Shown here piece after piece: positions 33,958-45,409 of a DNA stretch of 64,000 bases; the first letter of the stretch is position 1, and each line of letters begins with the position of its first letter. The position numbers and the translations under genes are program-made. The notes below the pieces were generated by a model, which saw only the letters and a list, made by a program, of their open reading frames with translations, did not search any database and was not told the DNA's origin. Origin of the DNA: Miscanthus floridulus. Its lineage: Eukaryota > Streptophyta > Magnoliopsida > Poales > Poaceae. The stretch covers positions 102,822,166 through 102,886,165 of the forward strand of contig NC_089587.1 of NCBI RefSeq assembly GCF_019320115.1, in the 5' to 3' direction.

Positions 33958-34320
33958 TCTTAATGGTCGGATCTTACTACGTCTCATCGGTGTGCTATCA
34001 AGCTGTTCCATGCTGTTCGGATCAGGGTGCTGATCTTGGGCAGCACATCTGGAGTCTTGATACACGCATGTCAGATGACGTTGGTAAGCTTTTAGACTTC
34101 TTTTTCTTTGACCCTGCTACAAGATTCATTCTTCATCTTCCAGCAGGCTCAGAGACTAAGTGAGCACACTTTACCTTACGGTGAATGTGCGCTTTTCAAT
34201 TTAGGGCGCCGCCCGTGGATTGGTTGCTTGCTCGACCGGTCTTCTGGCTTTCTTCTATGTCACCACGTGACTACGTCACCACGTGACTACGTCACCTACT
34301 GTCAGGCTCGGAGGACTAGC

Positions 34321-34731
34321 TGTGGGGGTATGGCCCCCGGTATCCACAAGACAAGACAAGGGCCGCATCATCAGAGGTGGCCCAGCCCACAAGATCAAGG
34401 CATGCACGGCACTGGTCGACGTGCACCGCAAGCTATTGTATAGTACCAAATATGATACTTTTCTTGTAACCCTACCTCTCTAGAGTATATAAGGAGAGGC
34501 AGAGGTCCCCTAGTGGACAAGATACATACATCTTCATAGATCTCATATTCAATACAATACACCAAAGACACAGGACGTAGGGTATTACGTCGATCAGACG
34601 GCCCGAACCTGTCTAAATCGCTGTCTCTGCGCCTTGTGTCACCATCTGGTTCCTGATTACGCGCACCTCCACTGACAAATCTACCATCGCGAGATACCCC
34701 TCGGTGGACTGCCAAGCATCTTTTGTCGACA
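34321..34731 (+). repeat. 3' LTR of the 2.7-kb element
   Basis: It starts TGTGGGGGTATGGCCCC and ends TTGTCGACA, with GAGTATATAAGGAGAG as the TATA region. It is followed by the GTAAA target duplication. Confidence 0.9.
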
Positions 34732-34794
34732 GTAAATGTCTATTTATACCCATTATTTGTGATATATACGTTTAAATTTATATGTAATTATCAC

Positions 34795-34893
34795 ATGCCG
34801 CTATTGGAATTTACCATCCGCAATAGCGCTCGCTATCCGCAATCCGCTACCGGACCACCAATCCGCTACCAACAAGCTATACGCTATTTAGTA
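34795..34893 (-). repeat. hAT-like right end with CCGCTA subterminal repeats
   Basis: The reverse complement begins TACTAAATAGCG, identical over 12 bases to the end at 22,854, and carries TAGCGG words in the same inward orientation. The flanking 8-mers (CCTGACCA left, CCTAGTTA right) agree at four positions and differ by transitions at the other four. Confidence 0.5.
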
Positions 34894-35767
34894 CCTAGTT
34901 ATCATTGTTTGACTGCCCTCACCATCTCTTTTTTTTTTTTGAAACTCTCATCATCTCTCTTTGAGAAAAACGAGATGGTGAAATCTCAGGAGAAAAAACG
35001 TATCCTTGTTCCAACTCCAAGAACAGACATGGGCTAAGATAAAACAAAACAGAAAGAACAGGCATGGGCTTTCTTGTTCGAACGGGTTATGGGCTGTAAG
35101 GGCTCTCTTGTTTGGTTTGGTGGGATCATCTCTAAACCTCGGCCGGGCTACTTACCTAATAGCCTTGTATTCACCGGCCCGCTATTCTTCTGCGCTTACC
35201 GTTAGGACAATGGCCCAATATAATCCAAGAACAGACATGGGCTAAGATTTGTTCTGATAAAAAACTATAAATAAAATATAAAAAGGGGCAGCTGCATCAG
35301 TAACCCGTACTTCTGCGGAAAGAAGGAAATCTCGCTCTCAAACTCAAACTCAAACTCAAACAGCGGAGCTAATTAATCAACCTGGGGGCTCGCGAGGACT
35401 AGTTGCAAGGAAAAAGCAAGCGCGACCGTCTCCCCCCGCTCGTCCCAGGGCCCAGGCTCCCGGCCATCGAGCCGAGCCCGCTTTTTGGGAACCGTGCAGA
35501 CGCTTTTGCGAGGTTCTGCGTTGCCCTTGCCCAACGCCGTTTTTGGCTTTCGCATATCGTATCTCTGGAAAAGCTACAGGAGGCAGGCCGATTCTGCCGC
35601 GCCCAATCGCAGCACCTCCGCCGCTGTGTTGTTTAAGTTATCTTACGGAAAGCAAAAGCCGCCCCATGGGTGTTTATCAATATACCATACCAGGAGGTAC
35701 TGCACTCCAACATGCTTGTGTTGTGTTTATCAATACCAGGACACTACCGCCCTCCAACATACTTGTA
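34894..35767. other. Unclassified region with a 25-bp direct repeat
   Basis: A 25-base segment beginning TCCAAGAACAGACATGG occurs at 35,016-35,040 and 35,224-35,248. A CTCAAA pentaplet lies at about 35,336-35,360. A GC-rich patch (35,395-35,640) is open in three frames but shows no known domain. Confidence 0.4.
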
Positions 35768-35949
35768 CTACCTCTATTTGGAATAGAATTACAAGTATTT
35801 ATATTTATGACGCCAAATAAGTATATTATAAAATATATCTCATGGCAAATATAATTATTTATAACTATTTTTTTTATATAATTAGTGAAATTTGAGGTAC
35901 TTTAGCTTGCTACTATGCTACAATTGCATTCTTCTCCGGATGGAGGGAG
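35768..35949. mobile_element. Stowaway-type MITE
   Basis: It begins CTACCTCTATTTGGAATAG and ends GGATGGAGGGAG, inverted-repeat ends of the Stowaway type. A TA dinucleotide lies on each side (35,766-35,767 and 35,950-35,951), the expected Tc1/mariner target duplication. Confidence 0.75.
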
Positions 35950-36813
35950 TATGTTGTAGCAAAAAAATCAGCTTGTTGGGTCGTTATTTGGACGACTTAT
36001 GGTTTGTAGATTTATTTAGCGATCACGTCATATGTTTTAATTCATTCAGGAATCAAACTCTTTACCGTGTCTAGACGCGTGCATCTTTAACTCATATGAG
36101 TACAGAAGGTTTAAAGATTTATCAATAATCAAACCATACAATAATCCAATTTATTTTTTATCAGACTTTGTACTATAAACACTTAGCTCGTATGGGTATG
36201 GAAAAGAGTGACGCACCATTTATTCCAATTCATTTTGAGAAATGAGGACAAACAATTTTGATATTTATGCCCCATATAAAATTATAAAAATTACAAAATC
36301 CCATGTAGGAACGTGGATTAACGGACTAGTTTGACAAATGACAATACGACATTTTGGTGAGTACTTTAATTTGAACCTAATTTTCAGTTCTCGGTTCAAA
36401 CTTCAAAATGGTAATATTCTACTAGAACATACTGCATCACTTCTGCTCTTTCAGTACATCATCAGAATTTGACGTGTGTGGGCTATTTCTTTTATTGATT
36501 GATTCTTCGCGCAGATTTCATGCATGCGAGCTCTTTCCTTAAAGTTAGTTCCCTCGCTCTCCAAAAATAACACACGTCCATGATCACCTTTCGCTGATGC
36601 CTTGACGGGAAGCTCGCGTGCATGCAGCATGCCATGCATGGGCGCAGAGGATCGGAGGCACGCAGCGCACAGGAGAAAGGGCAGGCAGATCGATCCTCCT
36701 CGTGAGCAGGGCAAAGGCATGCAGCCAAGTAAGTGTCTCAGCCCATGCATATGTCAACCTTTTGGGCACACTTATAACATAAACAAATGCCAAGAAAAAA
36801 AATTTAGTGCGTA

Positions 36814-37024
36814 CTACCTCCATCCCCACAAGAATGTAATTCTAACATAGTGCCATGTTTTAGTACCTTAAGTTTAAGTTTGACCAGTTATAGAGAAAAA
36901 AATATTTATATTTATGATAGCAAATAAATATCATCAGATTAATTACGAAATATATTTCCATAATAAATTAATTTAAAGATATAACTGTGAATATTGTTCA
37001 CTAAAAACTTGGTTAAACATGGCA
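36814..37024. mobile_element. Degenerate Stowaway-type MITE
   Basis: It begins CTACCTCCATCCCC after TA. An inner GTGCCATGTTTTAG near 36,851 pairs with TTAAACATGGCAC near 37,012. The right terminus is eroded. Confidence 0.55.
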
Positions 37025-37398
37025 CGTAATCCATAGTTGCGTTCAAACGTAGGTAGTACTGCATTTGGTAGGATTCTCTTCTCCACTATGTTTTGTTGTT
37101 GGGAAGTGAAATCATGGGGCTATAATTGCACGGCACGCAACGGGGCCAGGGTTGGTTGTTCCTTTTGCAGCAATCCTGGCTGCCCTCCTTTTAAGGAGAG
37201 GTTCTCTGTAGAGAATTCGGAGTTGTTTACATCGATCATCTATCAACCTTTCTTCCTTTGCATGCATGCAGCTTGTATAGATCTTTGCAGGATATATCTC
37301 CTGCAGTGCCTGGTCCATGTACAGAATCCGAACCTCTCTGCCACACGAAATCTACCACGGTTCCTTTCATCTTCTATGGATCTTTCAGCATCTATGTA
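37025..37398. other. Unclassified spacer between two MITEs
   Basis: Short open frames on both strands (37,037-37,420) have no recognisable domain. No other feature seen. Confidence 0.3.
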
Positions 37399-37631
37399 CT
37401 CCCTCCGTTCCGAATTATAATTCATTTGACTTTTTTACTTTAAGTTTGACCGCTCATCTTATTCAAAAAATTTATGCAAATATAGTCAAATTTATGTTAT
37501 TCTTGAAGAACTTTTGTTAATAAAAAAGCCACAAAAAAAGAAGTGATATTTGGCATAAATTTTTGAATAAGACGAGTGGTCAAACTTGAAGTCAAAAAAG
37601 TCAAATGAACTATAATTTGGAACGGATTTAG
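37399..37631. mobile_element. Stowaway MITE with TA target duplication
   Basis: It begins CTCCCTCCGTTCCGAATTAT and ends TATAATTTGGAACGGATTTAG, with TA at 37,397-37,398 and 37,632-37,633. Long inner arms (TTTAAGTTTGACC and GGTCAAACTTGAAG) also pair. Classic grass Stowaway. Confidence 0.9.
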
Positions 37632-37633
37632 TA

Positions 37634-38417
37634 TCTTGGAAGATGAGAAGCTTATGATCATGGATAACATTTTTCGTAGTTTTTATTTTTATTTTCTTAA
37701 AAAAGCAAACAGTACCTTTTCAGTATAAAGGAAAAAAATTTGTTCAGAGTATGCAGGAAACAAGATCATGAAACTCATGTTAATTTCGGTGGGGTGCAAA
37801 ATACCGAAAGATATCCTTGTGTTGAGATTTTACCCTTTGATTCTTTCTGTTTTTTTTATAAGAAATCTATGGGGGGTGCATGTTTGAGAAACTATATATG
37901 CACCCACATGAAGTACGTGCGCCTTTCATCTCTCTGCGCGCCACCGAGTTCAAATAGACTGCATGCTGCACTTGGTTGAATGGATGGAGAATCAGATGCC
38001 CTAGTCATGAAAAGACTCTGCCCTAATCCAGCATCTTTTCATTTCTTTTGCATATTCCATGTGGGTGCTGAGGTGACAATTGACCTTGACCGTTTTGTCC
38101 CAGGTTCATGTATGAGTCATGACAACAAGCTCCTGGCCGGGGAAAAGAATGTTTGCCAATTGGTGGTGGTGCCCATGACTGCATGAAAGGCAGCTCGGTT
38201 TACTATAGATGTCACAAAAGGAGATGCTCTATGAGAAATGTCATGGCAGAAGAAGAAAAGCAAAAGGCATTATCTCAACTTTTCTTTTTCGTACGCAGAT
38301 TTGCAGAAATGCAGAGTACGTAGGAAGAACCACGTCAGTTTAAGTTATCTAGTACTTGGTATATTAGAGGAGACTGTCTAGGAACCCGTGACATGGGATG
38401 GGAGAGCACATTGTTAA
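37634..38417. other. Unclassified sequence left of the CACTA element
   Basis: Short open frames (for example 37,740-37,979) carry no recognised motif. TAA at 38,415-38,417 is the CACTA target duplication. Confidence 0.35.
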
Positions 38418-38427
38418 CACTACTACA
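38418..38427 (+). repeat. CACTA left TIR
   Basis: CACTACTACA, matched by the reverse complement at 49,426-49,435. Confidence 0.95.
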
Positions 38428-38446
38428 GGAATGAATTTGCGCAGCG

Positions 38447-38728
38447 TGGCCAAAACACGCTCCGTGGCGGGCACCTTTTTTGCCCGCCACGGTTAACCGG
38501 TGGCCGGCCAGCGAGGCCGGCCACCGGGGCGCCCGCTGCGGGAAATTGGTTTACCGCGGCGGGCCACCTTACTTGCCCGCCGCAGAAAATCGTTATTTAC
38601 CGCGGCGGGCGGTATGAATAGCCCGCCGCGGTTAATACGGTTTACCATAGCGGGCGCTTTAAACTGCCCGCCGCGGTAAAGACTTGATTTACCGAGGCGG
38701 GCGTTTTATGTTGCCCGCCGCGGTAAAG
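38447..38728. repeat. CACTA left subterminal array
   Basis: A series of about five to six inverted pairs of the motif TTTACCGCGGCGGGC, each pair separated by a variable spacer of about 10-14 bases and so able to form a hairpin. In En/Spm the subterminal repeats are the binding sites of the element-encoded TnpA protein. The same role is inferred here. Confidence 0.85.
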
Positions 38729-39148
38729 CCTGTACATATACAGCCCTCGGACCCTCCTTCTTCTCCACGGGTCTTCCTCTCTCAAAACTCATGGGGGGAG
38801 GCTTTGCCCTAAAATTTGAGGAAACTTTCGATTTGAGTTGAAGGGCTTGGATTTGAGGGAGGAGGACATCATAAGAGGTTCATAAAGGCTCTCCCTCTCT
38901 CCTTCCATCCTCTCTCTTTATTTCCATCACCTAGAGTTCTCTTTAGATCTAGATCTAGATCTAGATCAATTTTAATGGAAAAAATGATGTTATGTATTTC
39001 TTTAACTTTAGATTCATCATAGATGCATGCTTCATCTTTCACATCGTCATTTCCTCTCTTTTTCATGATTTTGGACGTAAAAATCATCAATTTCTCCTAA
39101 TTCTTCTTTATTTAATGTTGATTGTGATGGATAATGTTCGCAGATACG
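38729..39148 (+). promoter_or_regulatory. Promoter and leader of the TNP2 gene
   Basis: A TATA-like CATATACAG lies at about 38,735, just inside the array. A CT-rich leader follows. An acceptor TTCGCAG ends at 39,143, five bases before the ATG at 39,149, suggesting a leader intron whose donor I could not fix. Confidence 0.45.
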
Positions 39149-42100
39149 ATGGATAGATCGGAATGGATGTACCGGATCGATAGAGTGAATGATCCGCGGT
39201 ACCTCTTTGAATTAAGGAAGTTTATTGCGGCTGGTAAAGCTCACCGTGAGAGACTGAAGCGGATGACAACCATATGTCCATGTTCTCGTTGCAAGAACCT
39301 GAAAGCCCACCGAGACAGCGAGGTGCAAACTCATTTGATCATGTATGGTTTCATCGAGGGCTACACAGTCTGGACATTTCACGGCGAAAGAGTTGGTGCG
39401 AGTGGCGCTGCATCTGGAGTTACCTCTTCGACGCCGATGACGACAGCACCACCGGTGAATACAGATCCTTCCGCAGCAGCTGCGCCAGCCGACAGTGACA
39501 ACAGTTGTCGTGATTACATCACGGTGGATGATGTAATGCAAGACATGGCCGACGAAGCCGGCGACGGTGTTGATGGTCAGGATACTGTGAGCCAACCCGA
39601 GGATGTGCAGCTTGTTGAAGATCTAGTCAAACACTTCGATGAAGACGACGTTGTGTTGGGTTGCCCAAAGTGGTTGGAGAATTTCAGAGAGTTGAAACAG
39701 GCGGCAGTTGATCCTCTCTATAAGGACGGCGGCGATTGTCCAAAGGACTGCACGGCGCTCCGTTTTAACCTCCATATGTTGATGTTGAAGGCTCGTCATG
39801 GTTGGTCTGACACTAGCTTCAATGAGTTGTTAAGCTACCTTGCCACCACGTACCCAACGGCTAACAAGGTGCCCGCCAATACTTATCGGGCCAAGAAGCT
39901 GATCCGGCCAGTGGCGATGAAGCTTAGAAAGTTTGATGCATGCCCTAACCACTGCATCCTGTATCGGGGCAATGAGTATGAGAATTTGACGAGTTGTCCG
40001 CACTGTGGCTTTAGTCGGTACAAGAAAAATGCTGGTTGTCGCGTGGATGCAGAAGACGAGGGAGACTTGCGGGGTGGTCGGAAGAAGAACAAGAAGGGGG
40101 CAAAGAAGAGCAGTGTGGCCAAACAGATCTCGGCTCAGCAGGACGATGAAGAAGAGGGTTACACGCACAGGAAAAGTCCAGCACTGTCGGTGTGGTACCT
40201 GCCCGTGACCGATCGCCTGCGTGCAATATTCGGGAACCCGGACGATGCCAAGCTCATGTCCTGGCATGCATCTGCTGACCGCCTGAACGACGATGGCAAG
40301 CTACGGCACCCATCCGATGGCAAGCAGTGGAAGGATTTCGACGAGGCCTACCCGGAGTTTGGCAAGGAGCCCAGGCATGTTAGGTTCGCGCTAAGTACCG
40401 ACGGGATGAACCCGTTCGGTGAGCTTAGCAGCTCGCACAGCACTTGGCCCGTCGTGCTCACCATGTACAACCTACCTCCCCATCTATGTCAGAAGCGTAG
40501 GTACCTTATGCTGACCATGCTTATCTCCGGACCGAAGCAGCCCGGCAACGATATAGATGTGTTCCTAGAGCCGTTCATGGAGGAAATGAAGATACTATTT
40601 GATGTTGGGGTCCAGATGGTGGATGCATCCCGCAAGGAGAAGTTCACACTAAAAGCAATCATCTTTGTCACCATCACCGATTACCCCGGTCTCTTCTCAC
40701 TATCAGGGCAGATCAAAGGGAAGACCGGCTGCGTAATTTGTATCGACGAGACCTGCTACACTTACCTTAAGGGATCCAATAAGATGGTGTACACGAGGCA
40801 CAGACGGTTCCTCACCAAAAATCATAGGTATAGAAGAAGTATTATGAACAAATACTTTGACAATCAAGACGAGCCGCAGCGTGATCAAATGACGCAGACT
40901 AGTTGGGGAACAAAGGTGTATGAGATGGTCAAGGACATGGATCAGGTGGAGTTTGGAAAGAAGAAGAAGCCGCCTAAAGAGGGGGCCCAAGCAGACAAGG
41001 AAGCGAAAGCGGGACCAGACGGAGGAAGTCCCCGCCGCCGTTCCTTTCAAGAAGATGTCAATTTTCTTCAAGTACCTGTCGTATTGGAAAACACTGAATA
41101 CACCCCATGCCATCGACTGCATGCACCTGGAGAAAAATGTCTTCGAAAGCACGATCGGTGTCCTGCTGGACATCAAGGGCAAGACAAAGGATGGTATTAA
41201 GTCACGGACGGATCTTGTCAATCTGGGCATCAGGCCGGACCTTCACCCGGGACCGCCTCAGAATGGTAAAGTCGATATCCCGGGTGCGGCCTGCAACCTA
41301 ACGCAAGACGAGAGGACGGCTTTTCTTAAGTTGCTTAGGGGTATCAAGGTGCCGACTGGTTTCTCTTCCAACATCAAGAGCCTGGTCTCCATGAAAGACC
41401 TCATAATGACCGGCTACAACTCACACGACTGCCACGTCATGCTGACGGTGTTCCTACCAATTGCGATTAGGGCTATCCGTCCAGAGTACGTGAAGATGGT
41501 CATCACACGGATGTCATACTTCTTTAATCGCATCACTCAGAAGGTCATTGATAAGGCTGAGCTGCCTGCCCTGAAGGAGTTCATCGCGGAGACCCTTTGC
41601 CAGCTCGAGATGTGCTTTCCACCATCTTACTTTGATATTATGCCACACCTAATGATGCATATGGTCGATCAGATCCATCAACTAGGCCCCGTGTACCTAC
41701 ACCAGATGTGGACGTACGAGCGGTTCATGTCCACCCTCAACAGATACGTCCATAACCGCGCTTACCCGGAGGGCTCTATGATCGAGGCATACACAACGGA
41801 GGAGGCCGTGAACTGGTGTATGAGGTACATAAGAGATGGGAGGGTGATTGGGTTGCCTGTCCATCACCACGAAGGCAAAACCTCAGGAATGGGGTGCACA
41901 GGCCGAAAAGTGCGCACCGATGTGCCAAACCGAATGGTGCAAGAAGCTCATTACAGCATCCTTCATCAGTTAGTGAGCATGGAGAAATATATTGAAAAGA
42001 ACCTAGAAGAGATCCGCGCCGCTAATGATGGACAACGCACGGAGGCATGGGTCCAGAACCATCACAAGAGCAATTTCGTAGACTGGCTCAAAGAGCAACA

Positions 42101-42737
42101 CATACCCCTTGAAGGATGCCCTGATGAAGATACGGAGACCGTTAAGAGGCTTGTGTTAGGCCCATCCAGCCAAATCACCACGTGGCAAGGGTATGACGTC
42201 CAGGGCTACAGGTTCCACACGAAAGACAAGGACAAGAAGAGCTCGGCACAGAACTGCGGTGTTCGATACGAGGGCGAAGAAGAGTACACGGGCCAGAGGA
42301 GGCAATACTATGGGCAAGTTGAAGAAATATGGGAACTTGACTACGGCCAGAACCTACGCATAACCGTCTTCCATTGCCAGTGGGTCAAACCGAATGCGGT
42401 TGCAGTGGACAGTTATGGGCTAACCACCGTGGACCTCAAAAGTATCGGCTACAAAGATGACCCGTGGGTACTAGCAACCAATGTCGCACAAGTGGCCTAC
42501 TATATATATGCAGAGGACCCAAAAAGGCATGTGGTTGTGTCCGGAAAGCAGCGGATTGTGGGAGCTGATGGGGTGCAGAGTCCCGAACAATACAACAACT
42601 ACGCAGAGCTCGAGCTTTTTACCGATCACCCAAAGAAGATCAAGGCCGTCGAGGACCGATTCAACAAGTCTAGGATGATGCCGTGGGCCCGCCCCGATGG
42701 TGAGAAGAGGACGGTGAAAGCACCTGCACCAAAATGA
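39149..42737 (+). pseudogene. CACTA transposase, TNP2 family, one frameshift
   Basis: The start MDRSEWMYRIDR (39,149) is the conserved opening of the transposase-associated domain, whose zinc-like CPCSRCKN is at about residues 46-53. An acidic linker follows. The TNP2 catalytic region comes next, with CPHCGFSRYKK (about 39,998), STDGMNPFGE (about 40,397), SGPKQPGNDIDVFLEPF (about 40,527-40,580) and TDYPGLFSLSGQ (about 40,677). Between about 40,960 and 41,040 the frame moves by one base. It continues with AIDCMHLEKNVFES (about 41,110), a DUF4218 domain (CFPPSYFDIMPHLMMHM, about 41,620-41,670; YVHNRAYPEGSM), and a DUF4216 domain (YGQVEEIWELDYGQ; FHCQWVKPNAV, about 42,310-42,420). Apart from the frameshift it is full length (about 1,195 codons). 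The shift could also be a sequencing indel at the G-run near 40,981. Confidence 0.9.
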
Positions 42738-43058
42738 TTTATGTATCCCAGAGACATATATATATATATATATATGTAATAATGTAGTGGACTCTATACG
42801 TATCCCAGAGACATATATATAATAATGTATCCTAGAGACTCTATATGTAACAATATCCCAGATACTCTATATGCATACTCTATAAAAGAGGATAAAATTC
42901 TTAAGTGTGCTACAAAAGTCAAGTAATAAAAAGCCAAGGGACCTCAAAAGTATAGACTAATGAATACAACTAATGAATTAGCTAATGAATTATGTTAGTA
43001 TAGACTAGTTTCATCTTCATGAGACTTAAAATAGGTAATGAATTCTGAACTGATGATC
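42738..43058 (+). other. 3' flank of the TNP2 gene with short tandem repeats
   Basis: Three diverged copies of ATCCCAGAGAC-type units with TATATA runs (42,748-42,870). No gene. A terminator/polyadenylation role is possible but unproven. Confidence 0.5.
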
Positions 43059-43183
43059 TTTACCGCGGCGGGCATATAACAGCGCCCGCCGCGGTTAATA
43101 GATTAACCGCGGCGGGCAACTTAACAGACCGCCGCGGTAAACATTTCCCGCGGCGGTCAGTAACGTTGCCCGCCGCGGTTAAT
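43059..43183. repeat. Internal copy of the CACTA subterminal array
   Basis: Three hairpin pairs of the same CCGCGGCGGGC motif that fills both element ends, located mid-element between the two genes. The third pair ends about 10 bases before TATATAAG at 43,191-43,198. Confidence 0.9.
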
Positions 43184-43187
43184 CGCA

Positions 43188-43463
43188 ACCTATATAAGCC
43201 GTCCCCACCCTCAACATCTCGGCGGTCTTTCGTGCGGTTCAGTTTTACCCCGAAGGGCTGCCAAAATCTCACGCCGCCGCCGCCGGGCTCCACCGCCGAT
43301 TGAGCTCCTCCGCGCACCGACCCCCGCCCCCGTTCTCCTCCCCGTGCCCGGTCCGCGCCCCCGTCCTCCTCTCCCTTGCCCGCGCCCCGCCCCCGTGCTC
43401 CTCCGGCGCCCCGTCACCGGAACCCTAGCACCTGCTCTCCAGGCGGCCGGCACCAACACGCCG
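43188..43463 (+). promoter_or_regulatory. TATA box and non-coding first exon of the Ulp1-type gene
   Basis: CCTATATAAGCC lies right behind the internal array. A CT/GC-rich leader follows and ends at a consensus donor CCG/GTGAGT (intron from 43,464). Confidence 0.6.
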
Positions 43464-45402
43464 GTGAGTTACCCTCTACCCCCGTCGCCGCTGCGTTTGC
43501 TTACCCATTTCCCCTTTCCCTCCGTTCATACTGGGGCGTCGCGCGTCCACCGCAATATAGGGGCAGTTTGTGTTTGCTTTATTGTCATGTGCAGTCTTAA
43601 GCAGTTGTAGCTTGTAGGAAAGCAGTCGTGAAAATTTTAATTGGTAAATCAAGTTTGGTTTACACAAACTATGACACTATGTTATGCAAGTACTATACAA
43701 ATACGATATTGCTTCCCACACATTTGTTGTGTAATTGAAAATGCATTAGTGTTTCTATTTGCAACCTAGATAGAAAGAAAAGCAGCTAGCCAACTGTCAA
43801 GCCCTGAAAACTCTAAAGGCAGTTCTACCTAACAAGATTATCCTAATACATATCAATATCAGAAGAAACTGTAGAGTACCTATGTCAATTGCTATATCTG
43901 GTCCAGTTGTATACGTCTTGTCTCCTTTTTTTATTTCTGGCCTTACATTTTTATTTTTTATTTCCCACATCAAATCATATGATTTATCAGTAGGGTTCCC
44001 TCCAGTTTCTCATCAAAATAATCTTGAAAAGGGGCATGTAACAAACCTCTTCGCAGTTTCTCATCATATTCTTTACCACGGTGGAAATAATCAGCACTGT
44101 AACTTGAAGGAATGTTTGAATCTGATTTTGGTTTACTCGCAAGCCTTTTCTCTTGCAGCACCTTTTTAGCTGCCTCAGTTTCTTCGATATTTCTTAATTT
44201 GTACCTGTGGAAATAAAAAAAATGATAACATGGAATTGCATGTAATTGTGCATCTACCTTTGAAAAGAAAGTCTATTACTAGAATAAAATTTAAACTACA
44301 ACACAGATAAAAATATTAGAAAAAACAGAGAAGCTCTGCCTAGGTTACATTGTTGGGTCCATGATGCTCATAGAACTGTGGTGATGCATGACATATCTTT
44401 GTAATGGAGTCCTAATTTGAACATATCATTGTTGTATAGTTTAGTCACAATAAATTAATGGTGAGTGAATACATACTGAGATCAAGTTCTGTGTCTACCA
44501 ATCAATGTATGTCCACTTAATCATAAACTAGACCATTAGCTAGTTTCCTTCTTCACACAATATTCTCAAGAAATTGTTAGCTCCAATATGTAAGGATTTC
44601 CAGCCAAATTATCAAAGACAATGTTAAGTGTGGACCAGACTTTTGTCAAACAAAAACAAATAGTGCAATAGAGAAAAAAAATGTTGGGTAACGCACTCAA
44701 TGGGCAGCTGAACTTCAGCAATGCCAGTGGTCCATTGTGTCAAGCTCTCCTCTGAGTTCTTCTTCTTCACCTGCAAGGAACAATACAACGGTACCATCAT
44801 TGCAGTCCACAGAACAACGTGCAATTCTCAGGTTGAGGAACTCGGTTGAGCCACAAGCAAACCTTGAGGTGGTCTGGCACGGTGTAGAGCTCGTCCACAT
44901 GGTCCATCTCTTCCTTGTGCCCCACATTTACTTCCTCCTGTACTACTACTAGTATACTACTACTACTGCCTACTACTTTCTAGTAGTATACTACTACTAG
45001 TATACTACTACTGCCTACTACTACTCCCTCCTCTACTCCTCTACTCCCTCCTATACTACTATTCTACTACTGCTGCTCCTGTTTTTGATTTGTGAAAGGT
45101 TTTTATTTAATGGGGCTGCTTCCTTTTTTGGCATATGCAATGATGAACTTTTAAACTTATTGCTGAGGCAGTGGCATATGCAATGATGTGAACCCTTTTA
45201 TGCTGAGGCAGCGGCGATGATGATCGAGTGCCCCCGCTAAACTAGGATGGCTTGTATACCAGATACAAGCAACCAGTTTAAAAGCGATGTGATGACAATG
45301 GGGCAAATCTGAGCCAACTACTACTACTTTACTACTCTAGTACTACTCTACTTTACTACTCTATAACTGTGTCTATACAACTGAAATATGTATTCATTGT
45401 AG
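43464..45402 (+). other. Leader intron of the Ulp1-type gene
   Basis: A 1.94-kb AT-rich interval between GTGAGT (43,464) and TTCATTGTAG (to 45,402). The ATG lies eight bases downstream. It holds TAC/TACTAC microsatellites at about 44,939-45,080 and 45,320-45,362. No coding sequence recognised. Confidence 0.55.
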
Positions 45403-45409
45403 CTTTCCA

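Larger units (their letters stand above)
32021..34731 (+). mobile_element. Complete non-autonomous LTR retrotransposon (Gypsy-like, TRIM/LARD type)
   Basis: Two direct LTRs (399 and 411 bases) flank about 1.9 kb without gag-pol motifs. GTAAA occurs at 32,016-32,020 and again at 34,732-34,736 as an exact 5-bp target duplication. A PBS-like TTGGCGCGCTAGGTAGGGG follows the 5' LTR. The internal region carries a 37-38 bp tandem array. It must use proteins from another element. Confidence 0.9.

Noticed and set aside
33557..34033. 158- and 127-residue repetitive proteins
   Set aside because: They are frame-shifted readings of a 37-38 bp non-coding tandem array in an LTR element.
35016..35248. 25-bp direct repeat as a target-site duplication of an insertion
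   Set aside because: Too long for any known TSD, and the 183 bases between show no element ends; a local duplication is more likely.
38447..38728. CRISPR-like or rho-independent terminator hairpin series
   Set aside because: The hairpins are the subterminal repeats of a eukaryotic CACTA transposon with defined TIR and TSD.
40703..41230. Antisense open frame of 175 residues within the transposase gene
   Set aside because: Shadow of the TNP2 coding strand; no independent motif or promoter.
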